From the NCBI GenBank assembly GCA_902494245.1, contig CABUSR010000064.1:1-6012 (forward strand): a stretch of DNA of 6,012 nt. The letters run 5' to 3'. The stretch comes from an uncultured Collinsella sp. Lineage in GTDB: Bacteria > Actinomycetota > Coriobacteriia > Coriobacteriales > Coriobacteriaceae. The notes beneath the pieces are model-generated. The model saw only the letters and a program-made list of their open reading frames with translations. It did not search any database and was not told the origin of the DNA. Of this stretch, positions 4,309 to 6,012 are shown piece after piece (positions within the stretch are counted from its first letter, which is position 1; each line of letters begins with the position of its first letter). The position numbers and the translations under genes were made by a program.

Positions 4309-5067
4309 ATGCTGATTGAGACCCTTTCGGTCTTTCCCGAGATGTTTGAGCCTGTCATGTCCACGTCGATTTTGGGCCGCGCCCGCAAGGCCGGCCTTTT
4401 TGATTTTAAGGCGTATAACCTGCGCGACTGGACGCACGACCGCCATCGTACCGTCGATGACGAGCCGTACGGCGGCGGGCAGGGCATGCTCATGAAGGTC
4501 GAGCCTATCGCAGAGGCCATCGAGGCCATTAGCGCAGAGGGTCCTAAGCCCACTGTGGTGTTCTTTACCCCCTGTGGCGAGCCTTTTACGCAGCATGTGG
4601 CCGAGCGCCTGCTCAAAAGTGAGCGCCTGCTGTTTGTGTGCAGCCGTTACGAGGGCGTCGACGAGCGCGCGTATGCGTATGCCGATGAACGTCTGTCGAT
4701 CGGCGACTATGTGCTCACGGGCGGCGAGCTGCCCGCGATGGTCGTTGCCGATGCCGTCGTACGCCTCATTCCCGGCGCCCTGGGCGACGAGATGAGCAAC
4801 GTGGACGAGTCGTTCTCGACCGCCGAGGACGGAGGCCTGCTCGAGTACGCGCAGTACACCCGCCCCGCCGAGTTCAACGGCGAGGGCGTTCCTCCGGTGC
4901 TCGTGAGCGGCGATCACGCCAAGGTCGATGCCTGGCGCCGCAAGAATGCCATCGAGCGCACCTGTCGCTGGCGTCCCGACCTGATCGAGACTGCGCGGCT
5001 CACGCCCGAGGAGCGCGCTTACGCGCAGGAGATCCTTGACGCTTCGTATTCGCAGAGCGAGGAGTGA
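4309..5067 (+). CDS. trmD: tRNA (guanine-N1-)-methyltransferase TrmD
   Basis: SPOUT-fold methyltransferase that makes m1G at position 37 of tRNAs from S-adenosylmethionine, preventing +1 frameshifts; essential in most bacteria. Of 252 residues, the N-terminal part holds LSVFPEMF at 6-13, DEPYGGGQGMLMK at 51-63 and TPCGEPFTQ at 87-95. The trefoil-knot cofactor site is SRYEGVDER at 112-120 and SIGDYVLTGGELPAMVV at 130-146. R152 in VRLIPG matches the conserved arginine of the family. The linker reads VDESF at 165-169 and then AEDGGLLEYAQYTRP at 172-186, so the position of the usual catalytic Asp (EDSF in E. coli) appears to carry E167, with D166 beside it. The ATG at 4309 has GGGAGG at 4298-4303, 5 bases upstream. 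The last two Glu codons form the lepB ribosome-binding site. Confidence 0.97.
   Translation: MLIETLSVFPEMFEPVMSTSILGRARKAGLFDFKAYNLRDWTHDRHRTVDDEPYGGGQGMLMKVEPIAEAIEAISAEGPKPTVVFFTPCGEPFTQHVAERLLKSERLLFVCSRYEGVDERAYAYADERLSIGDYVLTGGELPAMVVADAVVRLIPGALGDEMSNVDESFSTAEDGGLLEYAQYTRPAEFNGEGVPPVLVSGDHAKVDAWRRKNAIERTCRWRPDLIETARLTPEERAYAQEILDASYSQSEE
5059..5064 (+). promoter_or_regulatory. lepB Shine-Dalgarno inside the last trmD codons
   Basis: GAGGAG, formed by the final two Glu codons of trmD, lies 5 bases before the ATG at 5070. It makes that ATG a better lepB start than the in-frame GTG at 5064, which would overlap the site itself. Confidence 0.7.
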
Positions 5068-5069
5068 GT

Positions 5070-5633
5070 ATGGTTCCTACGCAACATTCCGCGTTGAGGG
5101 GCGCTTTTGAGTGGATCGCGGTCATCGCGATCGCGCTTGTGGCCACCTTCCTGATCCGCACCTTTGTGGTCGAGCCCTTTGTGGTGCCCACCGGCTCTAT
5201 GGAGGACACAATCGAGATTGGCGACCAGATCCTGGCGCAAAAGGTGAGCCTCGAGCTCGGTCAGCCCGTCAAGCAGGGCGATATCGTGGTGTTTCACAAC
5301 CCCGATGGCACCTCCGAGCATGATGTTCTTGTCAAGCGCGTTATTGCCACGGCCGGCCAGACGGTCGACCTGCAGGATGGCAAGGTGGTCGTTGACGGCC
5401 AAGCGCTCGACGAGGACTATACGACGGGCATGAGCTGGCCACTTTCGGTCCAAGCGCCCGGCGCTCAGGTAAGCTATCCCTACACCGTTCCCGACGGGTG
5501 CGTGTGGGTGATGGGCGACAACCGCGAAAACTCTGCCGACTCACGCTACTTTGGTCCCGTCGATCGCTCTGATTTGATCGCTGTGGCGCTTGTGCGCTAC
5601 TGGCCGCTCAACCGCATCGGCGCTATCGACTAA
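5070..5633 (+). CDS. lepB: Signal peptidase I
   Basis: Membrane-bound serine protease of family S26 that removes signal peptides from exported proteins on the outer face of the membrane. From the ATG at 5070 it has 187 residues. One hydrophobic segment at about 14-34 anchors it. The catalytic serine is S43 in VPTGSMEDTI (box B), and the general base is K89 in VKRVIATAGQ (box D). Box E is GDNRENSADSRYFGPV at 149-164. The length and single N-terminal anchor fit the Gram-positive SipS type. An upstream in-frame GTG (5064) would add two residues but overlaps the Shine-Dalgarno. The gene begins 2 bases after the trmD stop. rplS, which often lies between trmD and lepB, is absent. No terminator follows. 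Confidence 0.96.
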   Translation: MVPTQHSALRGAFEWIAVIAIALVATFLIRTFVVEPFVVPTGSMEDTIEIGDQILAQKVSLELGQPVKQGDIVVFHNPDGTSEHDVLVKRVIATAGQTVDLQDGKVVVDGQALDEDYTTGMSWPLSVQAPGAQVSYPYTVPDGCVWVMGDNRENSADSRYFGPVDRSDLIAVALVRYWPLNRIGAID

Positions 5634-5640
5634 AAACCGC

Positions 5641-5646
5641 TATAGT
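5641..5646 (+). promoter_or_regulatory. Candidate -10 box upstream of glyQ
   Basis: TATAGT matches TATAAT at five of six positions, in the 59-base gap between lepB and glyQ. No convincing -35 hexamer is seen 16-18 bases upstream. If used, transcription starts near 5653 with a leader of about 40 bases, too short for a T-box riboswitch. Read-through from the lepB operon is also possible because the gap holds no terminator. Confidence 0.35.
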
Positions 5647-5692
5647 ACAGTACCTAACCGTGTAATCGTTTCGACGAGGGGATATTAGAGGC

Positions 5693-6012
5693 ATGAACGC
5701 TTCATCGCTTTCCTTCCAAGACATCATCCTGCGCCTCCAGCAGTACTGGGGCGAGCAGGGCTGCGTCATTATGCAGCCCTATGACTCCGAGGTCGGTGCC
5801 GGTACCTTCCATACCGCGACCACGCTGCGCTCGCTCGGTCCCGCCGAGTGGCGCACCTGCTATGCGCAGCCCTGCCGCCGTCCCGCCGACGGCCGCTACG
5901 GCGAGAACCCCAACCGCATGCAGCACTACTATCAGTTCCAGGTGCTCATCAAGCCCTCGCCGGTCAACGCTCAGGAGCTCTACCTGGGTTCGCTGGCCGC
6001 CATTGGCCTGGA
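5693..6012 (+). CDS. glyQ: Glycyl-tRNA synthetase alpha subunit, 3'-truncated
   Basis: This is the start of the alpha chain of the alpha2-beta2 glycyl-tRNA synthetase, the class II catalytic subunit that activates glycine and charges tRNA-Gly in the cytoplasm. The 106 complete residues in the window follow the family closely: FQDIILRLQQYWGEQGC at 8-24, MQPYDSEVGAGTF at 27-39, LRSLGPAEW at 45-53, then QPCRRPADGRYGENPNRMQHYYQFQV at 59-84 and NAQELYLGSL at 92-101. The full protein is about 290-300 residues; the rest, and presumably glyS, lies right of the window. The ATG at 5693 is preceded by GAGGGG at 5676-5681 (11-base spacing, rather long); AGAGG at 5687-5691 is too close to serve. QPCRR has Cys where many relatives have Ser. 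Confidence 0.96.
   Translation, partial: MNASSLSFQDIILRLQQYWGEQGCVIMQPYDSEVGAGTFHTATTLRSLGPAEWRTCYAQPCRRPADGRYGENPNRMQHYYQFQVLIKPSPVNAQELYLGSLAAIGL

Noticed and set aside
3873..4917. Overlapping minus-strand open frames of 247 and 212 codons opposite rimM and trmD
   Set aside because: Both are antisense shadows of conserved genes, show no recognisable domain, and overlap each other in different frames.
5634..5692. T-box riboswitch upstream of glyQ
   Set aside because: The gap is only 59 bases, far shorter than a T-box leader, and has neither the T-box sequence nor a terminator hairpin.
1..6012. Signs of a mobile element, defence island, CRISPR array or novel system
   Set aside because: All ten genes fall into well-known housekeeping or repair families in familiar order. 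I found no spaced direct repeats, transposase, integrase, tRNA or attachment site, and no obvious shift in base composition.

Overview
The window is an ordinary, gene-dense stretch of a GC-rich bacterial chromosome. It holds ten genes in three blocks, all of which I could assign to known housekeeping or repair families. Gene order, GC-ending codons, frequent TTG/GTG starts and protein character suggest an actinobacterium of the Coriobacteriia, most likely Collinsella or a close relative. This is recognition by eye, not a database match (about 0.6 sure at genus level). A separate glycyl-tRNA synthetase alpha subunit (GlyQ) instead of the single-chain enzyme of most other Actinomycetota fits that class.

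Block 1 (1-1666, + strand) is the NAD/ribosome-silencing cluster: the 3' part of nadD (nicotinate-nucleotide adenylyltransferase), yqeK (HD-domain dinucleoside tetraphosphatase) and rsfS (ribosomal silencing factor). It closes with a textbook intrinsic terminator, a 15-bp perfect stem, TTTT loop and T-rich tail, at 1624-1666.

Block 2 (1679-2944, - strand) is a lone dinB (DNA polymerase IV) convergent with rsfS. Its promoter region carries a good -10 box. A half-conserved LexA-like site lies just downstream of the predicted transcription start. The better-supported start codon is the internal ATG at 2893, not the most upstream one at 2932.

Block 3 (about 2977 to the right edge, + strand) is a translation and secretion operon: rpsP (S16), khpA (KH RNA-binding protein), rimM (16S maturation), trmD (tRNA m1G37 methyltransferase) and lepB (signal peptidase I). 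A short gap and then glyQ, cut by the window edge, follow. The genes are packed within a few bases of each other. Two of them (rpsP and trmD) end in Glu-Glu codons that double as the Shine-Dalgarno sequence of the next gene, and rimM starts in the loop of a small hairpin, so translational coupling is likely. rplS, which usually follows trmD, is not there; lepB takes its place directly.

The only sizeable non-coding stretch is the roughly 200-bp divergent region between dinB and rpsP (2933-3133). It holds two candidate rpsP promoters, an 8-bp perfect inverted repeat overlapping one of them, and a small leader hairpin. I see no mobile element, CRISPR array, rRNA, tRNA or riboswitch. I found no undescribed system; the points worth a second look are regulatory details.
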